From: an uncultured Campylobacter sp.
Lineage (GTDB): Bacteria; Campylobacterota; Campylobacteria; Campylobacterales; Campylobacteraceae
Assembly: GCF_937981295.1 (NCBI RefSeq)
Contig: NZ_CALJPC010000088.1
Coordinates: 1-64,000, forward strand
DNA: 64,000 nucleotides
Direction: 5' to 3'
Every line of letters begins with the position of its first letter. Position 1 is the stretch's first letter. The notes below the pieces were generated by a model. That model ran no database searches. It was not told the origin of the DNA and was given only the letters and a program-made list of their open reading frames with translations. The translations under genes were made by a program, and so were the position numbers. Below, piece after piece: positions 26,123 through 34,030 of this stretch.

Positions 26123-26873
26123 AAAATTTAATTTCATCGGTATCAATAAAATCAAAGTACTCGAAGAATATATTTGCTATTTTGGAATTTATAAGCCCAT
26201 TTTTGACGATTTCCGAAATAAGAATTTCGCTAGAAATATCATCCTTAATACCTTTTTCGGAACAAAGTATTTTATCAGGCGATAGCATATCACAAGGAAG
26301 CATCATAGAATACGCAAGAGCTTTAAAACAAGAATCTCTATTACCGATGCTTTTTACATAATCTTTATTTATTTTGATCTTACCACTCATAATATCGAAC
26401 CATTTTATAAGCGACCTACAATCTTCAAGCTCTTTTTTAAAGACATCTGAAAGATAAAACAATGCCCCTTTGTCATCAAGCTCGGAAGTTTTATTAATAA
26501 GCTCTAAACTTAAATTACTAAATTCTTTTGCAGAAAATTTCATCGGCGAATTTGCAGAATAATATCCGATATATGCCCTTGCTTTTAAAACATCTCTTTT
26601 TACCCCTAGTCCAAAAGCATAATGAATTCCCAGATCTCCGCACGCCTCCGGAAGCCCTTCTTCACAATATAATTTATCGAAAGCGGCCGCTTTGTCAAAC
26701 TTATGAGCTTCAAAATCTTGCAGAAATTCTTTCTCTGAATTGAGGTATTTTTTTAAAACCCGCTCAAACTCCTCTCCCTTTAGTGGCTCCGGTAGATCCA
26801 GTGCAGATAGCTTTCCCGGTAATAACACGCATATTACCGATACTCCGATCAATTTCAAGATAAAATTTCTCAT
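26121..26873 (-). CDS. Exported Sel1-like repeat protein of unknown function
   Basis: 250 aa with a signal peptide (MRNFILKLIGVSVICVLLPGKLSAL). Residues about 70-105 carry a Sel1-like repeat (YCEEGLPEACGDLGIHY, then AFGLGVKRDVLKARAYI). The remainder is helical with scattered cysteines (CRSLIKW, DSCFKAL, CDMLSP), compatible with periplasmic disulfides as in the Helicobacter cysteine-rich proteins. Base composition is visibly more AT-rich than the genes to its left. RBS AAGGAGATAAAG precedes ATG. Function not predicted. Confidence 0.7.
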   Translation of the reverse strand: MRNFILKLIGVSVICVLLPGKLSALDLPEPLKGEEFERVLKKYLNSEKEFLQDFEAHKFDKAAAFDKLYCEEGLPEACGDLGIHYAFGLGVKRDVLKARAYIGYYSANSPMKFSAKEFSNLSLELINKTSELDDKGALFYLSDVFKKELEDCRSLIKWFDIMSGKIKINKDYVKSIGNRDSCFKALAYSMMLPCDMLSPDKILCSEKGIKDDISSEILISEIVKNGLINSKIANIFFEYFDFIDTDEIKF

Positions 26874-26912
26874 CTTTATCTCCTTAATGCTTATTACATT
26901 AAAATTTTAAAT

Positions 26913-27320
26913 TTACTTTATACCGCAGTCAAAAACCTGCGCATTTATCCTATATGATTGGACGTAACCGATGACATTTCCCGAGCAATCAACCCGCTGT
27001 CCGTTTAACAAACAAACCGCCTTTTCACTTACTATGTTTATCATCGCGCGTTTTCCCTCTCCGATCACGTATGCAGCATTATTTTTAGCGTCATTGACCG
27101 CACTATCGCGCATTAGCTGTAAATTTGCACCATAGCCGTTATTTTCGCTTCTGCCCTCGACCTCGCCCAAGACAGTGCAATTATAAGGCGTGCTTCTTGC
27201 CACCGTGATACCGCGTGCGTTTTCTTGTAATTGAACTACCTGAAACGGCGGCGTTACGTCGCATCCGTTAAAGAATATCGCCGCAAAAGCGCCGAAAACT
27301 AAAATTTTGAAATTTTTCAT
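26913..27320 (-). CDS. DUF4156-like lipoprotein
   Basis: 135 aa from the ATG at 27320, which has GGGAGGATCC upstream; an in-frame upstream start at 27335 would place the start before that ribosome site. Signal MKNFKILVFGAFAAIFFNGC ends in a lipobox-like FNGC. Mature part: VQLQENARGITVARS, YNCTVLGEVEGRSENNGYG, then LMRDSAVNDAKNNAAYV, the pattern of DUF4156 lipoproteins. Cysteines near the end (CLLNGQRVDCSG) may form a disulfide. Role unknown, probably envelope-located. Confidence 0.75.
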   Translation of the reverse strand: MKNFKILVFGAFAAIFFNGCDVTPPFQVVQLQENARGITVARSTPYNCTVLGEVEGRSENNGYGANLQLMRDSAVNDAKNNAAYVIGEGKRAMINIVSEKAVCLLNGQRVDCSGNVIGYVQSYRINAQVFDCGIK

Positions 27321-27480
27321 ATTGGATCCTCCCAAAAAATATTCTCACATTATATTGCAAGGTAGTTAAAGAAAAATTGAAATATTATATGAAAAATACT
27401 AAAAACATAAAAATATTCAAGTGTTAGTTTATCAGAATAAAAGCTATACAATTTTATTGATTTCAAATTTAAGGAAAATT

Positions 27481-27693
27481 TTGAAGCTGACTAAACGCGA
27501 TATGGCATATCATCTAGGCATTGATGTCGCAACGCTGTATAATTGGCGCAAAAACAAGCCGAATTTATACCGTATCGTCATGCTCGGTTTTAAATTTGAC
27601 GACGCCATACGAAAAAGCAAAGAAAATTACGAAAACCTTCTACAAGCCGATGAATCGATAAAATCCGAGATGAGCGATAAAAAGTCCACTTAA
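27481..27693 (+). CDS. Small helix-turn-helix protein
   Basis: 70 aa from a TTG at 27481 that has AAGGA five bases upstream. An upstream in-frame GTG at 27421 lacks any ribosome site. LTKRDMAYHLGIDVATLYNWRKNKPNLY forms a compact HTH (helix, turn GID, recognition helix ATLYNWRKN). A helical tail ends in MSDKKST. It lies between divergent AT-rich genes. Likely a DNA-binding regulator; targets unknown. Confidence 0.6.
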   Translation: MKLTKRDMAYHLGIDVATLYNWRKNKPNLYRIVMLGFKFDDAIRKSKENYENLLQADESIKSEMSDKKST

Positions 27694-27711
27694 AGCCACG
27701 CTATACAAATC

Positions 27712-28122
27712 TCATTCTAAATCCCGCAGCAAATCCGCCAAGCTCACGCTTGATAGGGATTTTTTAAAATCATTCTGAATGCGAGCAAAGCGCGGCGCGA
27801 GTACCGCCTCGATCTTGCCGCCCACGGGGCAGGCGCTAGGCGAGCCTTTGTGCAGGCGAAACATCGCGTCCTCCTCGCTCACCGCCTCGTAAATGTCTAA
27901 AAGCGTGATGAGCCGCGCGTCGCGAGCCAGCGTGATGCCGCCCACGCCCGCAGTCGTGAGCACCAAGGCTGCGTTTTTCAGCTGCGAGATCAGCTTGCGC
28001 GCGATGGCGGGGTTTATCCCCGAGCTTGCAGCGACGAAATCGCCCGTGACCTTCTCCTCGCGAAAATACGCGACGCAGAGCATGATGTGAACGGCGAGTG
28101 AAAATTTTATACCTACTTGCAT
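27712..28122 (-). CDS. Rrf2-family transcriptional regulator (YwnA-like)
   Basis: 136 aa. The N-terminal winged HTH (FSLAVHIMLCVAYF, then TGDFVAASSGINPAIARKLISQL) and the wing GGITLARDARLITLLDIYEAV are typical of Rrf2 proteins. Only one conserved cysteine is visible in the effector region (SPSACPVGG), unlike the three of IscR, so a redox or electrophile sensor is more likely than an Fe-S sensor. It sits behind the reductase/cupin operon, as B. subtilis ywnA sits beside ywnB, but a terminator separates them. Confidence 0.88.
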   Translation of the reverse strand: MQVGIKFSLAVHIMLCVAYFREEKVTGDFVAASSGINPAIARKLISQLKNAALVLTTAGVGGITLARDARLITLLDIYEAVSEEDAMFRLHKGSPSACPVGGKIEAVLAPRFARIQNDFKKSLSSVSLADLLRDLE

Positions 28123-28141
28123 AGCCAGCCTTGATTTAAAT

Positions 28142-28169
28142 TTAAAAACCGCACGTTAGTTCCGTGCGG
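28142..28169 (-). terminator. Rho-independent terminator of the cupin/reductase operon
   Basis: On the minus strand CCGCACG (28169-28163) and CGTGCGG (28155-28149) form a perfect 7-bp stem with a 7-base loop, followed by TTTTTAAATTT. It lies 35 bp after the reductase stop and before the Rrf2 gene, so the regulator has its own transcript or depends on read-through. Confidence 0.8.
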
Positions 28170-28203
28170 CGTTATTTTAGCTAAATTAAGCAAAATTTTA
28201 AAC

Positions 28204-28839
28204 TCACGCCCTCTCGCCGACTGCGGTAAAGCGCTTTTGCACGAAATTTCTATTTTTTAGCTCGTCAATGATCGCGATCGCAAGATCGGCGTAGCTGATA
28301 TAGCTCTCGTTTTGCGAGTTTAGTATGACGTGATCGTTACCGAGCACGTATTTGCCGGTGCGAGCGCCATTTGCGTCGTAGTCTCCGGCAGGCGAGACGT
28401 ATGTCCAGAGCACGCCCGTTCTACCTTTTAGCTCGAAAAACGACTCCGCCGTAGCCTTTGCGACGCCCATATACTCAGGCGGGAAGTCAGGCGTATCCAT
28501 AGCCATAGTGCCTTTATCGTCCACGTATAGCGTACCCGCGCCGCCGATGACGAGCAGTCTCGTTTTCGTACCGCTAAGCGCGTCTGCGAGGTGTTTTGCT
28601 ACCTTTTTATGAAGGGGGAACGTTTCGGGCGTCCATGCCGCAAATGCGCTGATAACGGCGTCAAAGCTAGCTAGATCGGTCTTTGTTAGTTCAAAAATAT
28701 CTTTGTAGACTACTTTAACGTCGCCGTTTTTATACTCTTTGTTTCGCACGATAGCCGTTACGTCATGCCCTTGTTTTAGGGCTTCTTGCACCAAATTTGA
28801 ACCTGATTTTCCGTTTGCTCCGATGATTGCTACTTTCAT
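28204..28839 (-). CDS. NAD(P)-binding oxidoreductase, NmrA/YwnB-like
   Basis: 211-aa Rossmann protein. MKVAIIGANGKSGSNLVQEAL is the dinucleotide loop (GxxGxxG). DAVISAFAAWTPETFPLHK and LLVIGGAGTLYVDD follow as in the atypical short-chain dehydrogenase group with YwnB and NmrA. There is no canonical YxxxK pair. Likely reduces a quinone, aldehyde or other electrophile, or senses NADPH; substrate unknown. It follows the cupin gene by 43 bp in the same operon. Confidence 0.85.
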   Translation of the reverse strand: MKVAIIGANGKSGSNLVQEALKQGHDVTAIVRNKEYKNGDVKVVYKDIFELTKTDLASFDAVISAFAAWTPETFPLHKKVAKHLADALSGTKTRLLVIGGAGTLYVDDKGTMAMDTPDFPPEYMGVAKATAESFFELKGRTGVLWTYVSPAGDYDANGARTGKYVLGNDHVILNSQNESYISYADLAIAIIDELKNRNFVQKRFTAVGERA

Positions 28840-28882
28840 TGTTACTCCTTTAAATTTGATTTGTTTTTATTGCCGCGTAAAT

Positions 28883-29257
28883 TTACAGCCAGCTTAGCTT
28901 TACATCGTCGTTTATCACGCCATCATCCATCGTGTACTGCTCCAGGCTGCCGCGTTTGGTCTGGATACAGATAAACTTCATCCCCTGCGCGTCCGCCTTG
29001 AAGCATCTTTTGCCCGCGGGATTGATGCGGATCGCGTCGCCCTCGCCCACCGCCTTTTCCTCGCCGTCGATAAAAAGCGTGCCGCCGCCTTTTAGCACCA
29101 AGTAAAGCTCCTCGTTTTGCTTGTGCGAATGCACGAAAGGCACGCTCGCGTTTGCCGGAAGCTCGTTGATAGAGAGCTCACAGCCGCTTAAGCCTAGAGC
29201 TTCTTTTAGCTCGACTCTCAGTTCGCTTTTCGTTGAAACGATCTTGTAGTTTGACAT
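28883..29257 (-). CDS. Cupin-domain protein
   Basis: 124 aa, single cupin barrel. Motif 1 is HSHKQNEELYLVLKGGG, with two histidines and a glutamate as metal ligands. Motif 2 (INPAGKRCFKADAQG) has Lys-Arg where the third metal histidine normally sits, so metal binding may be incomplete. It is the first gene of the operon behind the twin operators. RBS AAGGAGACGAAG precedes ATG. Exact reaction unknown. Confidence 0.85.
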   Translation of the reverse strand: MSNYKIVSTKSELRVELKEALGLSGCELSINELPANASVPFVHSHKQNEELYLVLKGGGTLFIDGEEKAVGEGDAIRINPAGKRCFKADAQGMKFICIQTKRGSLEQYTMDDGVINDDVKLSWL

Positions 29258-29278
29258 CTTCGTCTCCTTGGATTTTTT

Positions 29279-29301
29279 GTTGTAATGCTATAACTTACAA
29301 C
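29279..29301. promoter_or_regulatory. Operator 1 (inverted repeat) at the cupin operon start site
   Basis: GTTGTAA, nine bases, TTACAAC: a perfect 7-bp inverted repeat just downstream of the -10, around +4 to +26 of the minus-strand transcript. Its sequence and spacing match operator 2. The likely reader is a dimeric winged-HTH regulator; the nearby Rrf2 protein is the first candidate. Confidence 0.75.
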
Positions 29302-29311
29302 CGATGAGCGA

Positions 29312-29340
29312 AGTATAATAAAATTTTGTTGTAATGTCAA
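29312..29340 (-). promoter_or_regulatory. Consensus sigma-70 promoter of the cupin/reductase operon
   Basis: On the minus strand TTGACA (29340-29335), exactly 17 bp, then TATACT (29317-29312). A full -35 is rare for Campylobacter, so this is an intrinsically strong promoter that presumably needs repression. The -10 sits 55-60 bp upstream of the cupin ATG. Confidence 0.8.
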
Positions 29341-29352
29341 GAGTTACAGCAA
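29326..29352. promoter_or_regulatory. Operator 2 (inverted repeat) over the -35 box of the cupin operon
   Basis: TTGTTGTAA, nine bases, TTACAGCAA: the same inverted repeat as operator 1 with one mismatch. It covers the -35 hexamer. The two centres are 49 bp apart and flank the -10, the geometry of a repressor that blocks or loops the promoter. Confidence 0.75.
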
Positions 29353-29424
29353 AAATTTTCAAAAAAATTTGACGCGAATTTTAAAATCAGCTAAAATCCG
29401 CGCGATTTTAACCGAAGGAATTTT

Positions 29425-29559
29425 ATGCAAAATAGCGCATTTAAGGCGTTTGCGATCAGCCCCAGCGACGCACCGAGGCTGATAAAGGAGTTTAGCAAAC
29501 TAAAAGACATCGGCAAGCGCGTAGATGCCGGACTAGAAGGCGATATAGATAAAATTTAA
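29425..29559 (+). CDS. Small hypothetical protein, possibly a gene remnant
   Basis: 44 aa (MQNSAFKAFAISPSDAPRLI to GLEGDIDKI) with a good ribosome site (GAAGGAATTTT) before the ATG. No family recognised; no membrane segment. The regular start signal and short, protein-like sequence suggest either a real small protein or the 5' end of a decayed gene. It is divergent from the cupin operon and about 50 bp before the CDF exporter. Confidence 0.45.
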   Translation: MQNSAFKAFAISPSDAPRLIKEFSKLKDIGKRVDAGLEGDIDKI

Positions 29560-29572
29560 GCGCTTTTTGGGG

Positions 29573-29578
29573 TATAAT
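29573..29578 (+). promoter_or_regulatory. -10 element of the CDF exporter promoter
   Basis: TATAAT preceded by GGGG, 33-38 bp upstream of the chosen ATG at 29611, in the typical extended Campylobacter setting with T-rich sequence upstream. Confidence 0.5.
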
Positions 29579-29610
29579 TTAACTAAAATTTGCCGAAAAA
29601 TGAGGTCAAA

Positions 29611-30567
29611 ATGCACGAAAATCACGCCCATTGCGCGCATTCGCACACGTCAAACAAGGTCGTTTTGAGAAATTCCTTTTTTATAATCTCCGCTTTTATG
29701 CTGGTCGAGGTCGCGGGCGGTTTCGCGACGAACTCGCTCGCCCTGCTCTCGGACGCCGGGCATATGCTATCAGACGCCGCAGCGCTCGGGCTTTCGCTGT
29801 TTGCGTTTAAATTCGGCGAACGCAAAGGCAATCTGCAAAAGACCTTCGGCTACAGGCGGATCGAAATTTTAGCCGCGACGATAAACGCCCTCGCCCTCGT
29901 CGCGATCGCCGTTTTGATCGTCATCGAGGCGACGCGGCGCTTCCAAAACCCGCCCGAAGTAGCCACCGCGGGCATGCTCGCCATCAGCACGCTGGGTCTT
30001 GCCGTAAACATCGTCGTGGCGCTTTATATGCTGCGCGGCGGCGACGTGAGAGAAAACGTCAATATGCGCGGCGCCTACCTGCACGTGCTGGGCGACGCCC
30101 TGGGCTCGGTGGGCGCGATCACGGCGGCACTGCTGATGATGTGCTTTGGCTGGGGCTGGGCGGACGCGGCGGCTAGCGTGCTCGTGGCCGCGCTCATCGT
30201 AAAAAGCGGCTGGGGCGTGCTAAAAGACAGCCTAAACATCCTGATGGAGGGCTCGCCAAAGGGCGTGTGCCTGGACGGGCTCGTCGCGCGGATCAGGGGC
30301 GTCGACGGCGTGCTTTCGGTGCACGACCTGCACGTCTGGAGCATAACAAGCGGCGCAAACGCGCTCACGGCGCACATCGTGGTCAGTGGCGAGCTGAGCG
30401 TGCGCGAAGCGGAGCGGATCTTGCGCGAAATATCGCACGAGATGGAGCATCTGGGCATCACGCACACGACGCTGCAGCTTGAAAGTAGCGACAACGAATG
30501 CGCTGACGAGCTAATCTGCGAAGTAAGATCAAACGATGCGGGCGGGCATTTGGGACATAGTCATTAA
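29611..30567 (+). CDS. Cation diffusion facilitator (zinc/cobalt/cadmium exporter, CzcD/ZitB type)
   Basis: 318-aa inner-membrane metal/proton antiporter. A histidine-rich N-terminus (MHENHAHCAHSH) precedes six helices. The metal site HxxxD in DAGHMLSDA (helix 2) and its partner in HVLGDALGSVGA (helix 5) are intact. The C-terminal domain holds VHDLHVW and HIVV, and the tail ends GGHLGHSH. I choose the ATG at 29611 with GAGG five bases upstream over a TTG at 29590. Metal specificity (zinc most likely) is inferred from the His-rich tails. Confidence 0.92.
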   Translation: MHENHAHCAHSHTSNKVVLRNSFFIISAFMLVEVAGGFATNSLALLSDAGHMLSDAAALGLSLFAFKFGERKGNLQKTFGYRRIEILAATINALALVAIAVLIVIEATRRFQNPPEVATAGMLAISTLGLAVNIVVALYMLRGGDVRENVNMRGAYLHVLGDALGSVGAITAALLMMCFGWGWADAAASVLVAALIVKSGWGVLKDSLNILMEGSPKGVCLDGLVARIRGVDGVLSVHDLHVWSITSGANALTAHIVVSGELSVREAERILREISHEMEHLGITHTTLQLESSDNECADELICEVRSNDAGGHLGHSH

Positions 30568-31166
30568 ATTTTTGGATTTGAAATTCCGCTCAATTTAGAA
30601 TTTAGAATTCCGCTAGGTTTGAAATTTAAAATTTGGCTTGAGTTTTAAATTTTAAATTTGCCCGCGCCGCGAGATTTCGGAATTTTAGAATTTTGAGGTT
30701 TTAAATTTTAAGATTTTGCGCTCGTTATGGAATTTTAAATCCCTACGCGTGGTGGAATTTTAAAATTTCGCCCCGCAGACGCCGTTTCAAAATCGGGCGC
30801 CGTGCGCGCAAAATAGTAGAATTTTACACAGCGGATCGTCGCATCATTCAAAACGGCGCCTATGCGCGTTTGTAGAATTTTAAATTTGACCGAAGCGGCA
30901 GGCTAGCAATCATGGCGAAATTTATCGAACGCACGGAGTGGTTTTAAATTTAGCTAAGCGCTTTCTGTTTTAATAGCACGGAGATGACACAGCGCGCGCT
31001 ACATTTTTAAATTTAGCCAGCATACCGCGCTTCTAAATTTTAAAATTCCGTGCCGCGAATTGAGCTGTAAATAAAACCGTAAATTTAAATTACGCTCAAA
31101 ATTTTGGCTAAATTTCACTCATCAAATTTTCCTGCCGATTTGAGCCTGTTAAAAGCAAATTTGACG
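30568..31166. repeat. Intergenic region packed with RAATTY hexamers
   Basis: No gene in about 600 bp. By hand count, roughly 14 AAATTT/GAATTT/AAATTC/GAATTC sites lie between 30565 and 30780 alone, about one per 15 bp, against about one per 1,000 expected in random sequence. They are joined by GC-rich spacers, often as GGAATTTTA or AAATTTTAAATTT. See findings. Confidence 0.65.
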
Positions 31167-31172
31167 TATAAT
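31167..31172 (+). promoter_or_regulatory. -10 element before the first membrane-protein gene of the cluster
   Basis: TATAAT preceded directly by TTGACG, 25-30 bp upstream of the GTG at 31197. The same box recurs before the two other members of the cluster (31898 and 32351). Confidence 0.5.
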
Positions 31173-31196
31173 CTCGCGAAATTTCAGGGAGCCAAG

Positions 31197-31775
31197 GTGC
31201 GCAAAAACATAAAATACCTAATTTACAAGTTTCTTTTAGGCAATGTCTTTTTGGCAGTTTTCTTGATTTCATTTTACGTTGCTTCATTGCATCTCTCAAA
31301 ACTTTTAAATGTTGATATTATAGACCTTTTGAAGGGATATTTTTTATTTCCGGGCGATATTCGTCTGCCTTTTACGACGGTAATTCTTGAGTTATTTTCC
31401 TTCTATATCAGTAGCAGTTTAAGCGATTTTTATGTCAAAGGCATCGATCGCAAACTTAATGTTATATTTTTCATCGCCTTTGCGACGATAGGAATTTTAG
31501 CTCTTACCGCCATTATTCTTATCGCGACATTTGGTTTTATGATATATGGTATGGATTTAGATAAAAAACTAATGGCAATTTTATCCGCCGCGGCATTATT
31601 CATGGGCATCTGCTCAACGGTATATTTATTTCGCAAAAGCGATTACGAGCTCGGTAAATTTTTGCAAATTATCAGCCGAAAAAGAAGCGGGGAGATCGAT
31701 AAAAAGCTATTTCCTATCTTGCTGCTTATTATATCTGCAATTTGGTTGGGTCTTATCTTTTTTGCATCTAGATAA
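31197..31775 (+). CDS. Four-helix membrane protein, cluster paralogue A
   Basis: 192 aa from a GTG at 31197 with AGGGAG five bases upstream; the open frame extends further 5' but without start signals. Hydrophobic segments lie at about 9-30, 55-75, 90-115, 120-140 and a final helix LLLIISAIWLGLIFFASR. The segment GIDRKLNVIFFIAFATIG is shared almost unchanged with paralogue B. No enzyme motif is seen. AT-rich codon use relative to neighbours suggests acquired DNA. Function unknown. Confidence 0.7.
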   Translation: MRKNIKYLIYKFLLGNVFLAVFLISFYVASLHLSKLLNVDIIDLLKGYFLFPGDIRLPFTTVILELFSFYISSSLSDFYVKGIDRKLNVIFFIAFATIGILALTAIILIATFGFMIYGMDLDKKLMAILSAAALFMGICSTVYLFRKSDYELGKFLQIISRKRSGEIDKKLFPILLLIISAIWLGLIFFASR

Positions 31776-31897
31776 AGCCAAGCGCCCAGTTTAAATTTCG
31801 TCCGTATGCGCTAAATTTCATAGGCGTAGATCGCCCGCACGGCGCGACAAAATTTTAAGCACGGAATACTTTTTTATCAAAATTTAAACCTATGCAC

Positions 31898-31903
31898 TAT
31901 AAT
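31898..31903 (+). promoter_or_regulatory. -10 element before the frameshifted membrane gene
   Basis: TATAAT 25-30 bp upstream of the TTG at 31928. Retention of the promoter suggests the frameshift in the gene is recent. Confidence 0.45.
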
Positions 31904-31927
31904 TGCAAGAATTGAAAAGGACGGCAA

Positions 31928-32318
31928 TTGGATATGAAAAGAGATATATTAATCGCGATTTTAGGCTTACTTTGCGCCTTTATAGATATTTAATTACATA
32001 GGTTTTCTTATTGCATTAAATTTGATGGTAGTCTTGGTTTGCGCCGCTTTTCCTTTTATGAAAAAGAACTATATATTTTTTCTACTGCTTATCGTAAATT
32101 TAGCTTTGTATTTGAATAATATCTACACCCCTTTTGAAAAGCCCGAGCTTTGGACTTATAGCATACCTGCGCTGGCAAATGCGACATATGTGCTAATCTC
32201 TCTAGTTTATGCTTCGGGGTTTCTTGCTTTTCTTCCGCTTATGGCATATATCTGTTTTTTATATTCGCTCTGTGTCGTTGCCTGCGGCATACGTGAGAAA
32301 TTTCAAAGCTTACGCTAA
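31928..32318 (+). pseudogene. Small membrane protein gene interrupted by a 1-bp frameshift
   Basis: Starts TTG (AAGGA seven bases upstream) or ATG at 31934 and reads MKRDILIAILGLLCAFIDI before a stop at about 31991. From the same point the next frame reads on without interruption (FNYIGFLIALNLMVVLVCAA, then FPFMKKNYIFFLLLIVNLALY) to 32318. Together they give a roughly 129-residue protein with about four helices. The junction is ATAGATATTTAATT, with no long homopolymer. It lies between paralogues A and B; sequence similarity to them is weak. Could be a sequencing error. Confidence 0.6.
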
Positions 32319-32350
32319 ATTTACGATTAAAGTTTTAAGCCATCGTTTCG

Positions 32351-32356
32351 TATAAT
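32351..32356 (+). promoter_or_regulatory. -10 element before membrane paralogue B
   Basis: TATAAT 25-30 bp upstream of the ATG at 32381, the same spacing as for the two genes before it. Confidence 0.45.
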
Positions 32357-32380
32357 TTCGCAAAATTTTAAGGATTGCGT

Positions 32381-32935
32381 ATGAAAATATATCTCTATAA
32401 ATTACTTCTAGGCATCTTACTGACGGGCGTATTCTCATTCTCGCTCGGCTTTACTTTATCGCACGTAGGCATCATATCAAATGCGGTTTTTGGCGTACCG
32501 CTATTGCCTTACGCTTCCTTGGGCGCCGAGGTCGCAAAAGCTATCCTAACGATAATATCCGCATTTTATATCGCAAATAAAATTATTAATTTTCGCATTT
32601 TAGGCATCGATTGCAAGCTAAATTTTATATTTTTTATCGCCTTTGCGACGATAGGTGTGATTATCGTTAGTCTGCTATCTTTATTTATGATCGTCGGCAT
32701 AATGATATTAAATAAATCAGAAATTGCATTTGCGGCGATGTGTCTATCCCTCGGGCCGATTTGGACCGCTTGGTTATTTCATATCAGCGGATATAGGCTC
32801 GGGGCTTTCTTGCAAAATTGCAGCCCAACGACAAAATCTACGGCAAGAAAATACAACATAGACAAGGCGCTATTGGTCGTTATAATAATAGTAGCACTGC
32901 TGATCCTTATACCGATAATAACGAAGCTTTTGTGA
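32381..32935 (+). CDS. Four- to five-helix membrane protein, cluster paralogue B
   Basis: 184 aa starting MKIYLYKLLLGILLTGVF, with AAGGA six bases before the ATG. Its hydrophobic segments match paralogue A in order, and it shares GIDCKLNFIFFIAFATIG and the block G-Y-R-L-G-A-F-L-Q-N (A has D-Y-E-L-G-K-F-L-Q-I). The C-terminal helix LLVVIIIVALLILIPII precedes TKLL. Function unknown. A tandem duplicate with A, separated by the frameshifted gene. Confidence 0.7.
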   Translation: MKIYLYKLLLGILLTGVFSFSLGFTLSHVGIISNAVFGVPLLPYASLGAEVAKAILTIISAFYIANKIINFRILGIDCKLNFIFFIAFATIGVIIVSLLSLFMIVGIMILNKSEIAFAAMCLSLGPIWTAWLFHISGYRLGAFLQNCSPTTKSTARKYNIDKALLVVIIIVALLILIPIITKLL

Positions 32936-32938
32936 TTT

Positions 32939-34030
32939 TTATTTTAAAATTTTAAACCAGCCGTAGAATTCGTTCGCCTCTAGGTGCGGATCGCCTGCGC
33001 GGGAGATGAAAAGCGGTCGTAGCGCAGCATTTGTTCTAAAATTTCCCGCGTCCTTCATCTGCGCGCTGTAAAAAATAAGCGCGTGGCTCGCAAACTGCGC
33101 AAACTCGTCAAACGAACTCGCCCCCGCCTCTATCATCGTGATTTTTGCGTCCGCAGGCAGCGAGCGCGAAACTTCCACCTTGCGCCCTGCGACGCCGAAA
33201 AGCGGAATGCTCGCATCAAAATCCGAAAGTGCGCGGCGCGAACGAATCCAAACATCGGGCGCGCGCGGCTTTAGGTTTTGCGGCGCAACGCGCACGTCCA
33301 GCGTCGGTCTGTCGGCGCGCACGGTCTGCCCGCCTACGCCTACGTAATCGCACACACCGCGCAGCTCGTGCACGAACGCGCGCTGCTTCTCGCTGCCGAT
33401 CCGCCCATGCACCGCGCCGTTTAGCGTGGCGTTGATTTTGATGAAGCAAAAGCCGCCCTCGCGCGCCAGATAAAACGGCTCCGCAAGCTCCGTCGCCGCG
33501 GCACGGCAAACGTCAAATTTCACCTCTATGCCCCCGCGGCGTAAAATTTCCGCGCCGCCCGCAGCCTGCGCGTTCGTATCGCGCGCGCCGATTACCACGC
33601 GCGACAGCCCAAGCTCCGCCAAAAGCTCGGCGCAAGACGGGGTCCTGCCGCGGTGCGCGCAGGGCTCGAGCGTGACGTAGGCGCAAGCGCCGCGTAAAAG
33701 CCCGCCGTGGCGGTTTAAGATGAAATCGTAGGTAAAGCTCGGCTGCAAAAGCGCGCTTTTTAGGGCTTTTGTGTTTTGAAATTTAACGCCGAATTTGCGG
33801 GCGTATTCGCTAGCGAAATCCTGCGCGAAATTTGCGTCCAGATCGCACAGCGCGGCGAAAACGGCATTTGCCTCGGCGTGCAAAAAGCCCGCCTTTTTGT
33901 GCGCGCCTATACTTAGAACTCTGCCGCTCTTATCCAGCAGCGCGCAGCCCACGGCGGGGTTGGGTAGCGTCAAGGCCTGATAGCGCCACGCAGCCCGCAG
34001 CGCCAAATCCATATAAAATTCGTCGTTCAT
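32939..34030 (-). CDS. ribD: Bifunctional riboflavin biosynthesis deaminase/reductase
   Basis: 363 aa. The N-terminal deaminase has zinc motifs HAEANAVF and TLEPCAHRGRTPSCAELL. The C-terminal reductase (from about residue 195) begins IKINATLNGAVHG and carries RADRPTLDVR. Converts diaminohydroxy-ribosylaminopyrimidine phosphate to the ribityl product on the riboflavin pathway. PNPAVGCALL near the start is typical. Residues about 70-95 are a longer loop than usual. No other rib gene is adjacent. Start ATG at 34030. Confidence 0.95.
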   Translation of the reverse strand: MNDEFYMDLALRAAWRYQALTLPNPAVGCALLDKSGRVLSIGAHKKAGFLHAEANAVFAALCDLDANFAQDFASEYARKFGVKFQNTKALKSALLQPSFTYDFILNRHGGLLRGACAYVTLEPCAHRGRTPSCAELLAELGLSRVVIGARDTNAQAAGGAEILRRGGIEVKFDVCRAAATELAEPFYLAREGGFCFIKINATLNGAVHGRIGSEKQRAFVHELRGVCDYVGVGGQTVRADRPTLDVRVAPQNLKPRAPDVWIRSRRALSDFDASIPLFGVAGRKVEVSRSLPADAKITMIEAGASSFDEFAQFASHALIFYSAQMKDAGNFRTNAALRPLFISRAGDPHLEANEFYGWFKILK

